From positions 1,152,751-1,189,459 of the forward strand of contig NW_019091380.1 in assembly GCF_001949145.1 (NCBI RefSeq): a stretch of DNA of 36,709 nucleotides, written 5' to 3'. The DNA comes from Acanthaster planci (lineage: Eukaryota; Echinodermata; Asteroidea; Valvatida; Acanthasteridae). This document shows, in pieces, positions 10,935 to 22,309 of the stretch. Every line of letters begins with the position of its first letter. Positions within the stretch are counted from its first letter, which is position 1. Under the pieces are notes generated by a model. It did no database searches. It saw nothing but the letters and a program-made list of their open reading frames with translations, and was not told where the DNA came from. The position numbers and the translations under genes were made by a program.

Positions 10935-13900
10935 CGAAAACTGGCTCTTACTGGCCCTATTTGGATAAATGCTATACTTTTTAAACATAATTTTATAGCG
11001 GCCCATCACTTAGTCAGGATCGTATGTCGAGAAAACGTAGGCTACTGTAAAAGGGAAGGACTGAGGTTAGAAAAGAGGATCATGGACACCGGCAGCGGAA
11101 CGATTTTCAAGGGGGGGAGCTGTTAGACCATCAGGCATCAGTCATGAATAGGTCGATCCATTATGCCCCACCCAATTAAAGGACCTGCAAACCCTCCATC
11201 TGTTGACCCCGTACCCGTTTCTTAAAGGTGGAGATGACAGACCGTCAGGAAATCTATTTTCAGGTTGAAACAGAAATCATGCGCAAAACATGCCGGCCAT
11301 GTGGTATGCGACTTGGGCTCATGGGGAAGTGGGTTCATATCCTGAACGGGCATTTGGGTCAACCGACTGTTGAAGACATGCTCAGATCGTGGGGTCAAAG
11401 GGGTTACCCTTAGTATGGGAGGCCATGGAGAGGTAGGGTTGAACGAACGGGTGCTTCACACCCCGCTGCTGAAAATCTATGTCACGTATGCCTACAGCTC
11501 CGATGGTGTTATTCAGAGTCGATAAATTAAGCGCAAATTACGCGAACCAGATGTTAGAGGGAGTTATACTGAGTAACCCTTTTTAATCAAGAACTACCCA
11601 CAGGGTCGTGACATGACACAATTTTCTATAAAAATCACACCGTGTATTATATTTTCACGGTACTTCGATTTTCAAAATTAAAGCCATTCAAAAACAAGCG
11701 CACGTACTAGGTCTTCATGATCGAATCACTTTTAAAATAATTATAAAAAATCTAAACAATTACTTTGAGTACGAAATTGAATTTGGTATTTTGTAAATGC
11801 CTATTTAGGAAAGGGCATGGCCAAACCAAAAATGCTTGTTTAAAAACAAAGGTGCATCTAAATTTTGCATCCTGGAAAAGAAACCAGTGTACATGTACAC
11901 CACTAAGCCAAACTCCATGACATCGGTACAACAGCGTCAACTCGTGTTAGGTTGGAATATTGCCTACTCCCTCAAACTCTTTGAAAACGTGAAAATAAAG
12001 AGGCGTAACCCTAACAGAGCCGGCGGAGGTCAGGTCTGAACATTTTTTCCGATATGGTCGCAATGCATTTATTCACTACGACGGAGCTCTTGGGAGCTTT
12101 CTAATAGTGTCTATCAGTCATTTTGACAAAATTTTGTCAAAATCTGACACATCGTTCTCGCTCAATGCACTCGAAGGCTCAGCACATGCGTGAGACAATG
12201 AATTTCAAGTGGCCGTACTTAGCAAGAAAATCGTATGTTGAATTAACTTGTAACTTCACAGATGATCTCAGAAGGAGTGTCTTTGTCAAAGTTTTAAAAC
12301 AAATGGGCTGCGTAGGCATGGGACCATCGAGTTCTTTGCCAGTGGGGAGGGGGCGGAATCAACCACAATCCGGCTTGTTGTGGGATAGTCTGGAGAAGCC
12401 TGGCTCTCATAGGTTGAAGTATAGTTTACTCCTTTACAGACTAACACATGCATGGTTACTGTCGAAAGTAGGCCTCTTGCAAGAGTTTACATTGTCAGAT
12501 ATAACGGTGAGAATATCCTGATGTATATAGTGCTGGAAACGTTCAACCTCTATAATGTGGGTAGGCCTAATAGGTAGAAATTACCCCGGAAAGCAGTAAA
12601 CAAGAAAACCAAAGGGAAAGTCAATACATTTTACTTTTGAGGAAAATATAGCAAGTGTCAAGTTCGAAGAACTAGAACTGCAAATACGTCTCATTACTTT
12701 AGGGGGAATTCATTCATTCATTGTACATTTCGAAAATCTGCACTATGAACAGTCCATTTCAGGGAGACTGCTAATGTTGAAGTGCGCCCTCTATTTTGAC
12801 AAGGATCCGACAACACCTGGCACAGCCCCCAATCTCATCATACAATGTACAGTGACTTGAAAAAGACCATAGGCCAACGTGCTGCTAACTTATAGCCAAT
12901 GGGTTGATAGTCTGAGGGTCTGGCAGAATTTGAACCGAGTAATGAAAAAGACCTACTTATCAAAACAGAATTATAAATATACAAGAAATTCTGAAAAATA
13001 TCATGAAGTGTTAGCCTCGTGATATATGAAATTTCTTGCTTTATGCCCACTGTAGAAAAGAAATTATTGTCCACTGCCTACACTGCTGGACTTTCATTTC
13101 CCATGCAATAGATGGGTAATTTCCCCAAAAAATTATCAGCAGCCCTGTAGCCAAATATCAAATGCTGGGTGAATGGTTCTGAGCAGACCAACATATCAAG
13201 TGAAATAATCGAGCATGGCCTCAAGTCGAGTAGCATTTGCTCGAAAGCAGACCCCTAACTCATACCCAAAGTTAATCCTTACTTATAAGACACCTTTCTA
13301 CGTTTTTGTATCGCTAAATCTAAACTTCTGGAGCTGTCTGTCCATAGCAGTAGCTAATTACCTTTGCAGCCCCAGGGAGTCCTCACACAACAGAATTGGT
13401 CGGGAATACGTTGCTAGAAAATGCCAAATTCTAATCTTACCAACTTATTGAAGTTCAAGCAACACATACGTTATGGTACGGCAGGATCCTAAAACTTAAA
13501 GTAAGGACTGACATGACTGAACTGACGAGAGGTACAGTCTAATGTACTCACCGACCAGCGAACTCGACAGTCCTAGGTTGAAGCAGGCTAGAGCTAGCAA
13601 GTAGCTATCGTCTGCTCCAGTGCTAGTTGTGCTGGGCAACGTCTAGCGAGTGTGGCCTGTTGAAATGAGTCCTACCAAAACACACACATACACTGGCGCA
13701 GATGTAACGCCAGTCACCGAACTTTTCTCAACAGCATGAACTGTCAACATAGCCGTCCTGCCTGTCACTCTGTGACAACCATAACTACCTGCAGCCGTAC
13801 GGTGTCAGTTTGGGGAGCCAAAGGGAGAAACTAACCTGTCAAGGTTGGAAACTGAAAGCAAACGATTACATTCAAAATTAGGATATTCACGCGCCTAAAA

Positions 13901-14839
13901 TTTGCCACGGTGCGCAGTACCATGCGTCGGTAGACAAAACAACTCGTACCCGGCCGTGCGTGCAAATGTGCTCACTTTAATCTCAAAGCTTTGAATTTTA
14001 CTATTCAATCTGCAACCTCTATCCCATATTATACTAATAAAATAAGTATTCTGTCAACAAAAGTGTCCAAATTAATTAACTTTTAAGCATATGAAATACA
14101 AACTACTGCCTAAATCTTCAAACAATTTTTAAAAGTGGGACTTTTTTGTATCAAAAACTTCTCTGAAACTTTTAGTTTAAACCATCTTTGCTCTGTATTA
14201 AACTTTAATCCTGCCCCGTGTCGTAGGTGTCCAAATGAAGTGGCTGCGGCCGGCAGGTTTATGTGTACTGTAAATGTATGTACACATTCATGTGGAAAGT
14301 GGCTAGTTGCAAGCGCAAACCAATTAGGCTGATTCCATGTCATATCAGAACAATTCGGTCTGGGAACTAGACAAATGGTCATGAGCTCTAGCTAGCGACT
14401 GCTGTACCTGTCGCTGGTTACTTACGTAATTAGTATTAAAAAGCGTTTGGTTATTGCCCAGCGGCGGGTACCAATACATTACGTACAGTCATGTTTTGCA
14501 CGGCGTCACACGTACAGCACGGCGGTAAGTTCAATTCTGTTGTATGTTTATGACTATGCATTCTGTGTTGCCAACATGTAAATAAAGTGATGGTGAGTAT
14601 CCATTAAGTGTTCATTTTGGATACTAGTGTTCGATTTAGAATGATCCCAGTTGTATTAGTAGAAATAACAATCGTTTGCTAAATTTATCTTGACCAATTT
14701 CCGGACATGCCGGATATACATGTACTAGTGATGTACATGTACTGTGTAGGCCTACACATGTACATGATGATGTATGCATAAGCCGTATTGCTGATAGTGA
14801 TACCACATTAACCCCAGACTCGGGGCCAGTCATAATCTA
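10935..14839. other. Intergenic DNA, no supported gene
   Basis: Open frames of up to 132 codons (12123-12521, plus) lack domains, and their composition looks like chance. A perfect 24-base palindrome lies at 12120-12143. A short ATG-started frame at about 14491-14525 ends in a strong donor-like G|GTAAGT, and a 31-base near-palindrome is centred at 14750. Nothing here supports a complete gene. Confidence 0.4.
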
Positions 14840-14960
14840 GGCTTCAGCGAAAATGCCCTCTGTGAAACCCCTTTTCTGTTAATGGATTACTCACCCCATT
14901 AGCTCCGGTGGACTACATGTATTAGGCGTACGAGATTCCAAGACGCATACACGCTGGTGA
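14840..14960 (+). repeat. Dispersed repeat family B, partial copy A
   Basis: The stretch with TCAGCGAAAATGCC, TGAAACCCC and ACTCACCCCATTA aligns with the reverse complement of 21395-21450, which has TCAGCGAGAATGCC, TGAAACCCC and ACTCACCCCATCA. Similarity fades after about 14910, so this copy is truncated or old. The family is not recognised. Confidence 0.5.
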
Positions 14961-16041
14961 CGGTTGGTCTACACTGTAGTTACATGTACCTGCATGCAAG
15001 CTGAGTCTACTACGGCCAGTAAGGCTTAAGGAAAAGCTAAAATTCATGATTTGTTCAAATCCTGGCCATTTTTTAACTTGTATTATGTGTTATTAAGTGG
15101 ACTTTAAATAGACAAACAAAAGTTAGCCACAAAATTTGATGGAGTTAAGGAACTCCTGTGTCAAGGGGAGAGGGTATAATCCAGCAAGGCTTTGGCTTCT
15201 GTTGCTAGCTATTTTCTCATATCTGTTGATTTGCCCCAGTTTCAAAGTTATACCGACTACATTTTTTTTTATATGGAGAACTTCTTGTGAAGCTGAGGGT
15301 ATTAACATCTCCCCAACCCCCCCCAAAAATCCGTATGATTATGAATGAGGAGATTTTTAAAACTTCGACACAGTCCAGCTATCTGTCCATTGCTCTAAAA
15401 TCCAAATCGTTTTCGATTTGCTAATTATCAATTCAGTCTGCTTATTGTATGTTTTATTTACCCCAAAAAATGGAAAGGCCGATCATGAGCACGATTTGTT
15501 CCCGATCAGTATAGCAAGGCTCTCGTCGCCTGTTCAGTCACACTCATCATGCCCGCAATCTTATCCTCTTTTTTATTCCTCAAATTTTTAGATAGTTACT
15601 GCTTCATTTTAATAAAAATCAGATCTCTACAGCATTGTGTATTTATACATCTTTAACCAATAAAACTCTACTCTGACAAACTAAACATGCTTTAATGAGA
15701 GATCGTTGATGAACTTATACCCATACAAGAACCCGAGCGTGCAACAGACCTTCACTAGAAACCGCGCATGCGTAGTGCATGCACGCAGAACGGATGAATT
15801 ACGTCTACAAAAGTAACATTGTCTTCACTTATTTTCCTTGATGTTGCAGTCCATTGTTTGTTCTGAAATTCCTAAACCCCCCAGATGGATAGATAAGGCC
15901 ACGAAGAACTTGTAAACGTGAAAAATTAGTTTCTTCAATAAGGTAAACCAAGAACAAATTAGAATCAAATTTGTGGTCATTTTGTACACAACTTTTATAC
16001 TCTGAACGTCAGTCATAATGAAATGAAGACAACGTCCAACC
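14961..16041. other. Intergenic DNA, no supported gene
   Basis: Only short open frames (up to 70 codons) are present, and sequence is AT-rich. A plus and a minus frame at 15123-15348 overlap on opposite strands, and neither has a domain. I see no promoter or RNA gene. Confidence 0.4.
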
Positions 16042-16155
16042 TGGGCTACTCACCCCATCAGTATGCTGATGTACATGTATTACTTTGGGCGATTTCCAAT
16101 TTGTAGAAGTCTGTGAAATGTTGGTTGCGATCAATTGGTCGTCTTCGCATTACAG
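16042..16155 (+). repeat. Dispersed repeat family B, copy B (left arm of an inverted pair)
   Basis: This segment aligns over about 110 bases with the reverse complement of 21295-21405. Shared blocks are ACTCACCCCATCA, TATGCTGAT, TATTACTTTGGGC, ATTTCCAAT, GTAGAAGTC, TGAAATGTTGGTTGCG and TTGGTCGTCTT. It differs by an inserted TACATG and a few substitutions. It lies in inverted orientation to copy C, 5.1 kb away, with the DUF6589 pseudogene between them. It may be one arm of terminal or subterminal inverted repeats of a mobile element, or simply an independent insertion of a short repeat. Confidence 0.8.
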
Positions 16156-16450
16156 CCGCGAATACCTATACACATACATCAACCCACAGGTTAATTATTT
16201 TTGTGAACGTTATTCAACAGGGTAAACATGAGATCTCGAGGTTGAAATCTCTGCAGTGCGGGCGCGCTTTGTAGGCCCCGTGGGCAAATAGTACCCGACG
16301 GCTGTTTCGATGAAGTCATTTAACACAATTACAAAAGCATCTGGAAAACGAGTCCATGCACATGAATATCGCTCATTGGCCAGTTTCGGTGAGAATTTCA
16401 AGGTTTTGCTGCGGTACTCTCTTCTTAATATTTCTTTGTTTTTATGATCT

Positions 16451-16844
16451 TTGATGAACGTTTGGACGTGTAATAAATATTCATCTTCCCGAGAAATTTG
16501 TGTAGAAGAAGGTGGTTTGTCCTATTTCCTATCCTTTATTGAAACCTCCAACAAAGTTGACACTGTTGGTTTTCTTGAAAGGGATGACGAGATGGTCAAC
16601 CAGGACAGGCTCTGCTGTAGCAAGCCACTACACGGGGACATATCACAACGGACAAATTATTTAAGAAGCTTGTTTCCGAATTTGGAAGAAAAGGGATGCC
16701 CTGCATCAGGCAAGCCATTCTAACCACACTGTGGTTGCCCTAAATGGGAAAGTTGTCAGATGTGCCCGACCAAAACTGTGACAACATGTGCACTGTAAAA
16801 TGCGGATGTAAAAGATCTCGCTGTTGTTCACTGTGCCAAATTCT
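16451..16844 (+). pseudogene. Degenerate Cys-rich reading frame, unknown
   Basis: A 90-codon open frame (16451-16723) ends at TAA 16721-16723. The same frame then continues without delay into PHCGCPKWESCQMCPTKT up to a second stop at 16796-16798. After a frameshift, the DNA encodes another cysteine cluster, CGCKRSRCCSLC, at 16801-16836. Eleven or more Cys in about 45 codons across a stop and a frameshift look like the remains of a zinc-binding C-terminal region. The frame upstream (motifs LFPNLEEKG and SQRTNYLRSL) is not recognised. It converges on the minus-strand DUF6589 pseudogene and lies inside the same inverted-repeat pair, so it might be a second gene of one element, but that is inference. 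Clusters of this style occur in CXC/tesmin-like and some transposon proteins; I cannot assign one. Confidence 0.4.
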
Positions 16845-19800
16845 TGTCCTTACCAGTGCAAGATCCAACAGTCAGAGTGACAGAAGAAAAGTGTAAACTT
16901 GTACGCACGCCCTGTACGCTGAAATATGAAAACAAGAAAAAAACAATTTGGTTTTACCTTGAATACACTGTACCTTACATTTACATGTACCTTACAGGTG
17001 TAGACGTGGGTTAGCAAGTCGAACACTAAAATCTGTGACAACCCACTGCATGTACCTTCAGCCAGTCACATATTGAGATTGGGATGTATTCTTACACACT
17101 GAAATGCATTTATGACATGAACATACATGTACATGTATAAACTTGCTGTTTCCAATAATCAAACTACTCCCACGAAGTACATTAACAGGTCTTGCAAGTA
17201 CTGGAGTTGGATTACTTGACAAACTCATTCTACCTATCCATACACTTGCTGAGTTTCACAAGCTTCAATCCCATTTTCTCGGGTGAATTCAAGACTAATG
17301 AATGTGTGAACTTTCTGAAGGAGCTGTGTTGGTGCCCAAGAATAAAGTAAAAAAGACTGTCAACTTTGTAGCCTTGCAAAACTGTTGCACATCCAAGTCA
17401 TACTTTGTGGATTGAGGTTCTCTGTTTTGCGTTGCAGTTACATACATGTATGTCATGAAAATTTCATTGAGGTATTGGCCAAATGCACCTGACAGCACCT
17501 GTGCACCTGAGCCTTTGTGTACATGCCCCTTGACCTCTTCAATATTTCCTTGAAGTACTTATTTAGAAATTCTTTAACAAGATCTAGACCAATGTTGCCA
17601 TTGACTCGGCCTGTGAGGTTGGCCATTCGGTTCGAAGTCATTTCTTTAGCAATTCGACTTGGATAGAACCCATTAATGCCAACAAACATTTGGGTGCAAG
17701 TTTGAATTACTTGAAATGGTTGTTATTGTGAAATTGAATGTGGTTGATTTTCCAGTGGCCACAGATGGCATCTCAGTAAAATACATTACACAATCCTTCA
17801 AGTAGTACTGCTTTGGAGTACTCCAAAATGCTATCGTCACGCAATGTGCATGCTCCTTTTTTTCATAACCCACACAACAAAACGTGATGTGGCAAGTCTT
17901 CTCCCCCCCCCCACTGCAGTCTGGGTGGTACCATTCATACTGTGTGCACTGACCTTGGAGCTCGCACTGAGTCATATCTTCCTTTCCCAGTCTTCTTGTG
18001 GCAAATGCAATGTATGTAAGAACTCGTGCTTTCCCACTCTGGGGATCACCATCAGTCTTCATCTGGTGCATCGTCAATTTGACACAATTGTAATGATATG
18101 AACCACACTCCAGATTTGCACAACGTATCATACCTTCCCCAGAATTTTCACTGCACTTCAGACTCCTGTCATCCTCTGTGACATCACTGATACCTTGCAG
18201 TAGTTCTCCATCCTTCAACTCACTTCCTTCTTGCTGGCCACAGGCAATACCCCTTCGGTTGGAACATCTGGCCATACAAACTTAACCACATCATGAGTTA
18301 AATTCTCTAGCCATGTTGTCTGTTCTGATGAATTTTCTGTGGAAAGAAAATCTACTGGTGTGTCACTTGCCTTACTGAGATGCCCACATTCCATCGCCAG
18401 CAGTGTGCATATGCATACATGTGTTGTAAACTCTACCAGGTCTTTTGCATGATTGAAATTTTCCATCACCTTTTTCTTAACCGATCTGTGGCCAAAATCC
18501 TGCTTCAGATGAAACATTGTACCCCGTTCGGCTACACTCTCACCCTTAAAGAAGCGGTTTATCAAGTCTTGCAGAAGAAGGCCCTGTCTGTGAAATTCCT
18601 GAGGGTACTGTATCAAGCCCTCAAGACAATCTTCTGGGGATTCTCCACCAACACTTGCCCGCTTACCATCAGTCATTCCCTCCACAGACAGACCATCACT
18701 CAAGTAAACTATGGGTTACATTTGATCACATTCACCATCCTTTGGAACAAACCTATGTAAACACTCTAGTACATGTACATGTATGTGTTTAATACCAGCA
18801 ACACTTGATGGATCCTCTTCCACAACCCCCAGGTTCACAATATCACTCTTACGCTTCATTTCTTCAGCATCTATGTGCTGTTGGGCCGCTGAGCATCTGA
18901 CACTCTTCAGGAAGAGCAGATGACATTTCAAAAGGCATTCTACAACCTGGCAACTTCTTCCTTTCAAATCACTTCATTCACAGACACTGGGCAGAATTTT
19001 ACTGAGTGGAACATCTTGAGCCTTGATAGTACCAGTATCATACTGAATTTCATCACTGAAAGAAATTCTGTTACCTGCAGCAAAAGTCGATGCTCACATG
19101 TTGAATTTATTAGAACATTCACGGCACGATGCCTGGCCGTTGTCTGGATTTGAACATTATCCCACTCAATAGTGTATCCTGCCACATGTTCCAATCCTGT
19201 AACATTCATTTCTTGACATTCTTGGTTTTTCACATGAACATCCGACATTAATGGCCTTCATGGCATGTCTTGGCTTGTCATCACATGTTGGGTCTTCTTC
19301 AGACAACTCGGAGCTTACATCGGAAATATCTCTGAACTTATAATCACTCTCATCAGAGTACGAAAGGCTAGCCGGATTGCTGTCTGGTATTTCACTGTCC
19401 GGCGCATCTGCATGTGTTTCAGACTCCGAGGAATCTGCATCTGTGAAGAGTTTCCGTTTGCTATCAAAGCAGCTGTTGACCTCTGAAGAACCTTCCTCAC
19501 AGGGTTCAGCCTTTCTTCCACGTGGCATTTTCTGTTTTGTTAGTGACAGTTGTCATTGCTCCGCTTTGCATCTGGATTCGGCTATTACTTTTTCAGTGGT
19601 ACTGACGGTACATGTACATGTAGCATGCAGACCTCTACACACTCCAAGGCTGTGAAGACAGTTCTCAAGCTTATGGCTGGAACCATGCTTCCGAAACTGG
19701 AGACACAGGCAGCCCTGAATAGAAATGAAAATTTTCGGTTTTTGCGAGTAGAGGATGATAGACAACAAAAAAAACATTATGCATATGAGAAACATGTATA

Positions 19801-19949
19801 GCCCCCTCAACTGACACCACTTTCTTTCCCAGAACATTTTGCCCCTACGCCATTTCATTGGGTTAGGCAACGTAGACTTCAGTACTTCTACTAGCCGAGG
19901 CATATAAGTGGAAGCTTCTTCAACCACATCTCTCCAATCAAAGTTATTG

Positions 19950-20010
19950 ACAGCACTGACTTGTACGGACTTGGCCGTCAGACAGACAGCACAGACTTGT
20001 ACAGACTTAA
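19950..20010. repeat. Short near-tandem duplication inside the DUF6589 pseudogene
   Basis: The string GACAGCACTGACTTGTACGG recurs with two changes as GACAGCACAGACTTGTACAG, about 35 bases further on. On the minus strand both units read in one frame as KSVQV..AV, so the duplication keeps the coding frame. It lies just upstream (in the minus sense) of the FDWRDVV block. Confidence 0.6.
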
Positions 20011-20042
20011 AATCATACTCACCCGTTGGTTGAGTATGATTT
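20010..20042. other. Perfect 12-bp-stem hairpin
   Basis: Arms AAATCATACTCA (20010-20021) and TGAGTATGATTT (20031-20042) are exact reverse complements around a 9-base loop. On the minus strand the loop side reads CGG|GTGAGTAT, a near-ideal splice donor. It may be a real donor within the DUF6589 gene or an accident of the palindrome. Confidence 0.7.
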
Positions 20043-20434
20043 CACCTCCTTTTTTCACCCTTTTGACAACCACAGTATAAAAAAAAACCAGTCCTAGCTG
20101 ACCTATTCTTTAAAAGGCACTTGAAAGCACGTCCATACTGACTTTGGTGGAGAGCTGATGTTGCATATTTTTTCAAAGTTGATGGACTTTGACTTTAGCA
20201 GCTTTTGGGGTTCTGTGGACAGGTGTACTTTAGTAGTCTTTTCTTATTTGTACGCCTGGGTGCCTTCTTGTTCAGTGGTGCCAGCTGTTTCCACTTACAT
20301 GTTGGACATAAGAACCCATCCCTACCATCAAAATCATCAGGCGTTACCCCACATAACTTTAAAGAGAACCTCCCCCAACCTTTCTTTATTCTTTTGAAAG
20401 GTGCTTCACACAAGAGGCAGCTCTGGGAATCCAT

Positions 20435-21294
20435 ACTTACCTGTCAGTGACAGTTTATGATGAAGACTGATTTTGTGTCAGTAAACAAAACAATCAACAT
20501 GACCCTTGACTTTGTCTAGCTGTCTAGTCCTACTACATGTAGGAATTGTAAACGTTAATGAGGAAAAAGTTGAATGAGCAAAACAGGAAATGAGACCTCA
20601 GCACTCAGGCCTCACCGGTTCACCACTGCAGCTTTACAATATTAAAAAAAAAAACCAATGGCAGATATCTATTGGTGATTTGCTCGTTTCAAATATGATT
20701 TCAATAAAGAGGGTGAATGACACAATTAATCGAACAGGTGTAGTAACGGCACTCCAATTAACTTCCAACACTACAGTGCAGTGCCCATTACAAACACAAG
20801 TGGGAACAGATCTGGACGTATACATGTACATGTAATTGTGTAGGCTAGCGAACAGTTCCAACATGTCCAATCAACCACAGCTTTCAACTTATGACTGAAT
20901 CACCCTATATGGTTAATTAGTAAGCGGAGTAAATGAAACCCAATATCTTTCTTTTGTATTTCTGATTTACATAAAAACTCCCTATTTAGGAGACTACTTT
21001 AGCTTTAGATTAAATTCCTTCATGAAAGACGGCTGACTGCACTGAGTGAGGCCACACATACATTGTACGTCGTTGCGCACAGAGTCTCTTTAGTGTTCTG
21101 GTCAGGTTTTGCTGTGTGCATATCATTCAGGAAAAATTTACTGGGTCTAGCAACTAGTCGGACCCCAGCCAGTTGCGCTGATTTGTATTGAATGAGTTTC
21201 ACAAAACAACCGCCGGATGTTTGAACAGGTCATCATCAAGTTGCGTCTGTGCACTGAAATATAAATCAGGATGCAAACACCATGCAGTAACGAA
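20435..21294. other. Upstream flank of the DUF6589 pseudogene
   Basis: No gene is supported. On the minus strand the Met codon at 20434 sits inside a perfect donor-like string, CAG|GTAAGTATG, so either that ATG is not the true start or the splice match is coincidence. No clear TATA box was found. Confidence 0.4.
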
Positions 21295-21460
21295 TTGCCA
21301 CTGTTAAGACGACCAAAACGCAACCAACATTTCAGGGACTTCTACACATTGGAAATTGCCCAAAGTAATATATCAGCATATTGATGGGGTGAGTGATCCA
21401 TACTTGGAAAGGGGGTTTCATTTAGGCATTCTCGCTGAGTCTCTAGTCTCCACCGAAAAT
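21295..21460 (-). repeat. Dispersed repeat family B, copy C (right arm of an inverted pair)
   Basis: The reverse complement matches copy B (16042-16155) over its inner 110 bases and copy A (14840-14910) over its outer 60. Together the three copies define a family at least 160 bases long. Inward of both B and C, a TTTTGTGAA..C..TTCAA string recurs at different distances, which may extend the homology weakly. Confidence 0.8.
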
Positions 21461-22309
21461 GGTTTGCTGACAGAGGAAAATTTGTTTTAATAACTTTCTT
21501 TAACCTGTGAACAAAAATTTGATTCCAAAACCCATAACTTTACGACACCATGTAAACCTGGTTAGCTCGACGTCACACAGTATGACTTCATGTGATTTTG
21601 AGTTTTCGAAGTTCATTGTACATACAGTAGAGCCTAGGCCTACATGTACATGTTCTAGTATTAAGCATGATATATGCATTACAAGTAGGCCTATCTAGTA
21701 TAAATGTAGTATTAAACTAGATAGGTTTGCAGTAACACCATGGATACATGTACATGTATATCTCTTTTTTTGAGCAAGTGACATTCTGAAAAGAACCGGT
21801 GGTACTCAACGTTTCAGACAGTATGCTCTGTCCGTCTTCAGAAGACGTCTTGAGCAGTGTTGGAGCTGTTTTGCGTCTCCAAATTTCGAATTTTTTTTTT
21901 TTAAAAAGGAAAGGTAAGGGAATAAAAAGACAACAAAAACACACAAATTTTTTTTTGTATTTACATTCAAACATTTTGAAATGCAAGATGGTGCACCCTC
22001 AAGCGATTAAAAAGGAAAGATCATTTGGCCAACATGAAAACCCTGGGGCCCGGCCAGCTGGTCCTGGCCAAAAGTGCACGGCGCGGTGTGCGCTGAATGG
22101 AAGAATTGTCACAAAAAAGTACCTTTTGTTTATCAGTAGAATAGAAAATTTAAAAGAAGAAAACCTTGAAATCTCAGTAAACTAATGATTTTTAGAAGAA
22201 ATTTATTCTTGGATATAAGGAAATATCACGTCTCCAATAGCCACAGCAGCTGCAAGTAGGGTTACTTGTGTAATGTGCCGGTACATGTGTGTGTGGGCAA
22301 GTCTCAGGA
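21461..22309. other. Intergenic DNA, no supported gene
   Basis: AT-rich, with TACATGTACATG motifs at about 21643 and 21747 and a TAGGCCTA motif near 21686. A poly-T and poly-A boundary lies around 21890-21910. The 128-codon plus frame (21799-22185) overlaps a minus frame and shows no domain. Confidence 0.4.

Larger units (their letters stand above)
17453..20434 (-). pseudogene. DUF6589-family protein with zinc-finger/PHD-like inserts, pseudogene
   Basis: Blocks follow in order on the minus strand. The N-terminal zinc-binding block is CLLC (20419 down) and FLCPTC, then YGRAFKCLLKN (about 20100-20125), FDWRDVVEEAS (about 19940) and LENCLHSLGVC (19666-19637). An acidic stretch (19166-19528) precedes YTIEWDNVQIQTTARH (about 19175-19130). 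The core has DGLSVEGMTDGKR, PEDCLEGLIQYPQEFHRQG and ERGTMFHLK (18703-18500). A Cys-rich double PHD-like part (CANLECGSYHYNC and CTQYEWYHPDC) lies at 17850-18140. The C-terminal block NGFYPSRI to GNIGLDLVKEFLNKYFKE is at 17689-17560. All these are blocks I know from DUF6589 proteins, which are of unknown function and expanded in marine invertebrates. Stops TAA 20195, TGA 19094 (apparently from TGG), TGA 18974 and TAA 18716 interrupt it; the last three share one frame. Frameshifts lie near 20060, 18250 and 17690. No intron is needed to connect most blocks, which suggests an intronless gene or a retrocopy. Confidence 0.8.

Noticed and set aside
10672-11126. Overlapping ORFs of 74-132 codons on both strands
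   Set aside because: They are produced by the AAAC repeat, which lacks stops in most frames.
12123-12521. 132-codon plus-strand ORF
   Set aside because: No domain, chance-like composition, and it begins within a palindrome with no promoter or splice context.
21799-22185. 128-codon plus-strand ORF
   Set aside because: Runs through homopolymer tracts, has no domain, and overlaps an equally long minus frame.
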